In this document: positions 62,043 to 64,000 of the stretch, piece after piece
How positions within the stretch are numbered: the first letter of the stretch is position 1
Layout of the letters: every line of letters starts with the position of its first letter
Source of the DNA: JAGLOK01 sp963676355
GTDB lineage: Bacteria > Bacillota > Clostridia > Christensenellales > UMGS416
Length of the DNA: 64,000 bases
Reading direction: 5' to 3'
Assembly: GCA_963676355.1 (NCBI GenBank)
Contig: OY781093.1
Coordinates: 186,001 to 250,000 of the forward strand
Position numbers and translations under genes: made by a program
Notes under the pieces: generated by a model
What the model saw: only the letters and a program-made list of their open reading frames with translations
Told to the model about the DNA's origin: nothing
Database searches by the model: none

Positions 62043-63167
62043 ATGAAAATATCCAAAACAGATGCATTAAAATGGTTTGAATTTTTTTCAATGCTTCCCG
62101 AAGATGAAGATTTAAGCCCTGATCAGCAAGAAATCATATACTCTGTTTTTTCGCAGATAGAGATGGCAACCGAAAAGCGTTTTGACAAACTAGAATCTCA
62201 AATTATAGGCTTAAAAACGCTTGAGGGCAGAACGCTTTATGTTGGAGATGACAAGAAATTTGCAGACGGCTGTAAATCGTGCCTACTAGGTACAGGATTA
62301 AGCGCGGTTCGCAAGACAAACAAGTGCAATCTTAACTGCAAATTTTGCTATAACTATGGAGAGCTGGACGATATCTCTCCCGTTGGCGAAAACATGTGGG
62401 AAATCGGTGGCACAAAATATAAAACCGAAGATATAGATCTTCTGATTTCCATTCAAAATAAACCAACTGGCATATCTTATGTTTACCTCGAACCGTTTAT
62501 GGAGATTGAAAAATATTATCCGGTGATAAAAAAGTTCAGTGATGCCGGCATTCACCAACACTTATACACAAACGGTACTCTGGCTGTGGAAAACACACTG
62601 CAGGCTCTTGCAGAAAGCGGCCTAGATGAGATTAGATTTAATCTCGGAGCATCAGGCTGCTCGGATAAAGTGATAAAAAACATCTCCATCGCTAAAAAGT
62701 ATATTAATAGCGTTGGTATAGAAACTCCGATGACACTTGAATTTTATCAATCATTCTTAAAAAAGAAAAATGCTATACTTGAAACAGGTGTGGATTTTAT
62801 AAACTGCGCAGAGCTGCATCTAAATCCAAATAATATTGATAACTATAATGGCGAAAACATGTATATTTCAAGACACGGCTATATTTCTCCTATCTGGAGC
62901 AGAGAAATAACTCTTAAAATTATGAAGATGGCTGATGATGAAAATTGGGATACCGTAGTTCATGACTGCTCCAACCACACGAAGTTTGCGCGAGGCATGA
63001 ATCTTGCGGCTAAAGAAGGAAGATGGTTTGGTGCAAATGACTATACTTGCGAATTTGTTACAACGCCTTTTTATGCTTTTTTGCCAATTCTTCAGGATAA
63101 AGACTTTGAATTTTTAGAAGAAGAAGCGCTTCCTGAAAAATATGCTTTAAATGGGATAACTATATGA
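62043..63167 (+). CDS. Radical SAM protein of unknown function
   Basis: A 374-aa enzyme. The radical SAM motif CxxxCxxC is C95, C99, C102 in KCNLNCKFCYNYGE. A preceding CxxC (C77, C80 in DGCKSCLLG) might hold an extra cluster or structural metal. The TIM-barrel strands follow (YVYLEPFMEIEKYY, HLYTNGT, IRFNLGASG). Only three further cysteines appear in the C-terminal half, so no clear SPASM domain. An N-terminal ~75-residue helical part precedes the core. Substrate is unknown. AAGGCGG lies before the ATG. The next gene encodes a lipoprotein 71 bp downstream. Confidence 0.85.
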   Translation: MKISKTDALKWFEFFSMLPEDEDLSPDQQEIIYSVFSQIEMATEKRFDKLESQIIGLKTLEGRTLYVGDDKKFADGCKSCLLGTGLSAVRKTNKCNLNCKFCYNYGELDDISPVGENMWEIGGTKYKTEDIDLLISIQNKPTGISYVYLEPFMEIEKYYPVIKKFSDAGIHQHLYTNGTLAVENTLQALAESGLDEIRFNLGASGCSDKVIKNISIAKKYINSVGIETPMTLEFYQSFLKKKNAILETGVDFINCAELHLNPNNIDNYNGENMYISRHGYISPIWSREITLKIMKMADDENWDTVVHDCSNHTKFARGMNLAAKEGRWFGANDYTCEFVTTPFYAFLPILQDKDFEFLEEEALPEKYALNGITI

Positions 63168-63238
63168 TATATCAGTATGTAAATATATGGTATTAATCAT
63201 TCAAATTTAATAACTAAAATATATAAAGGACAAATAAA

Positions 63239-64000
63239 ATGAAAAAAACAATACTAGCAATACTCTTGGCAATAATATTCGTGTTTACATCGTGTAACGA
63301 TGCCGACAAAAATAGTGTAACTCCTGCTAAAGATGTAAAACCAGAAGAGAGTATTACCGAATTACCAGAGGAAACCAGTCAAAAGGAACAACTCGGGTTT
63401 ATTACCAACGGTGATGATATCCACATTACTATGGACGGCGCAACTTTAGGCGACACTGAAGTTAACGGCGATCTATATATAGATGAAACTGTAGGTGATG
63501 GCGAGTTTTTTCTGGAAAATCTCGTAGTTAACGGAACAATTTATGTAAACGGAGGAGGCGAAAACTCTGGGTATTTTATCAATGTTTCGGGAAAGAATCT
63601 GATTATACAAAGCAAAACCAATCCAAAAGTTGTTTTGGACATGGAGACATCCATGGATGGTGTTCAAATCGCTTCTGACTGCAAGGTACATGTTGAAGGC
63701 GATAAAATCAAATCTGTTACAGTCAATAGCAGCGACACCGAAAGTGCAATAAATGCATTAATCAAAGGTGATTTACCAAAGGTGAGCATAGAATCCACCG
63801 CAAATGTGACAATTGACGGAAACGTTAGCCTTATGACAGTGCTTAAAAAGGCAAAGCTTACAAGCATAGACATGGTCAATGATTCGCAAATGTATTTCTA
63901 TTCATGTAATGGTGAATCTGTCTCGGTGCATGGCGGAACAATAATTGAAGCTTGGATTAACGCTGAATATTGCAGTTTGCCAGAAGACGTTGACAAAATA
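63239..64000 (+). CDS. Repeat-rich lipoprotein (start only; cut by window edge)
   Basis: Open to the window edge for 254 codons. Lipoprotein signal MKKTILAILLA with lipobox FTSC (Cys19), then an acidic linker. The rest shows short beta-strand units with regular Gly/Asn turns (GDLYIDET, NGTIYVNGGG, NVTIDGNVS), like right-handed beta-helix or polymer-forming repeats. AAAGGA lies before the ATG. It may be a surface adhesin or scaffold; no family is certain. Confidence 0.7.
   Translation, partial: MKKTILAILLAIIFVFTSCNDADKNSVTPAKDVKPEESITELPEETSQKEQLGFITNGDDIHITMDGATLGDTEVNGDLYIDETVGDGEFFLENLVVNGTIYVNGGGENSGYFINVSGKNLIIQSKTNPKVVLDMETSMDGVQIASDCKVHVEGDKIKSVTVNSSDTESAINALIKGDLPKVSIESTANVTIDGNVSLMTVLKKAKLTSIDMVNDSQMYFYSCNGESVSVHGGTIIEAWINAEYCSLPEDVDKI

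Noticed and set aside
1..64000. CRISPR arrays, tRNAs, rRNAs, insertion sequences, phage genes
   Set aside because: I looked for repeated direct units, tRNA-like folds and transposase or integrase motifs and found none; gene content is ordinary chromosome.

Overview
The window looks like chromosome of an anaerobic, low-to-moderate GC member of the Bacillota, most likely Clostridia. The evidence is a DnaD/DnaI-type helicase-loading pair, a B12-dependent class II ribonucleotide reductase, a desulfoferrodoxin, an ADP-forming acyl-CoA synthetase, an EFR1-type flavodoxin/ferredoxin, a PurR-type (Bacillus-like) PurBox and strong AGGAGG ribosome-binding sites with some TTG/GTG starts. I saw no phage, transposase, CRISPR array, rRNA or tRNA.

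Left part (1-12.7 kb): the 3' end of an exonuclease III gene faces a UDP-sugar epimerase across a two-way terminator. A leftward run then reads secG | nudix - rnr - ktrB - LRR surface protein - 54-aa membrane microprotein - yhaO-like - yhaN-like. The microprotein gene is joined to the LRR gene by a TAATG overlap. The YhaO-like phosphoesterase has lost three of its conserved histidine motifs, whereas the YhaN-like ATPase keeps its nucleotide-binding motifs and carries two membrane segments inside its coiled coil.

Middle (12.8-26.8 kb): a leftward purine operon purE-purC-purF-purM-purN-purH-purD with a clear promoter, a PurBox, two intercistronic hairpins and a strong final terminator. It is followed by an HAD hydrolase, uppP and an EFR1 protein. 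A rightward pair encodes a one-chain ADP-forming acyl-CoA synthetase and a HExxH metallopeptidase. The terminator of the converging operon lies inside the last codons of that peptidase gene.

26.8-43.4 kb is one leftward peptide-use locus: two S9 peptidases, an ornithine cyclodeaminase-family enzyme, a MalY/PatB-like PLP enzyme, a GntR regulator, a full Opp/Dpp transporter (A-B-C-D-F), the TldD/TldE protease pair and an amidohydrolase. The gene order suggests uptake, trimming and final breakdown of a particular peptide class. A perfect 14-bp inverted repeat lies upstream of the malY promoter.

Right part (43.7-64 kb): a hypoxanthine-DNA glycosylase; a dnaD-dnaI pair whose DnaD protein shows four related C-terminal segments; nrdJ with two NrdR-box-like sites 31 bp apart; an ACT protein, a quinone reductase, a SUOX-fold lipoprotein coupled to a pirin gene, and a small cupin; palindromic intergenic elements; a MATE transporter; desulfoferrodoxin; metE under a full cobalamin riboswitch; a degenerate EAL-HDOD protein facing a GGDEF cyclase; a radical SAM protein; and the start of a repeat-rich lipoprotein cut by the window edge. 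B12 appears in two roles: cofactor for NrdJ and repressor signal for the B12-independent MetE.
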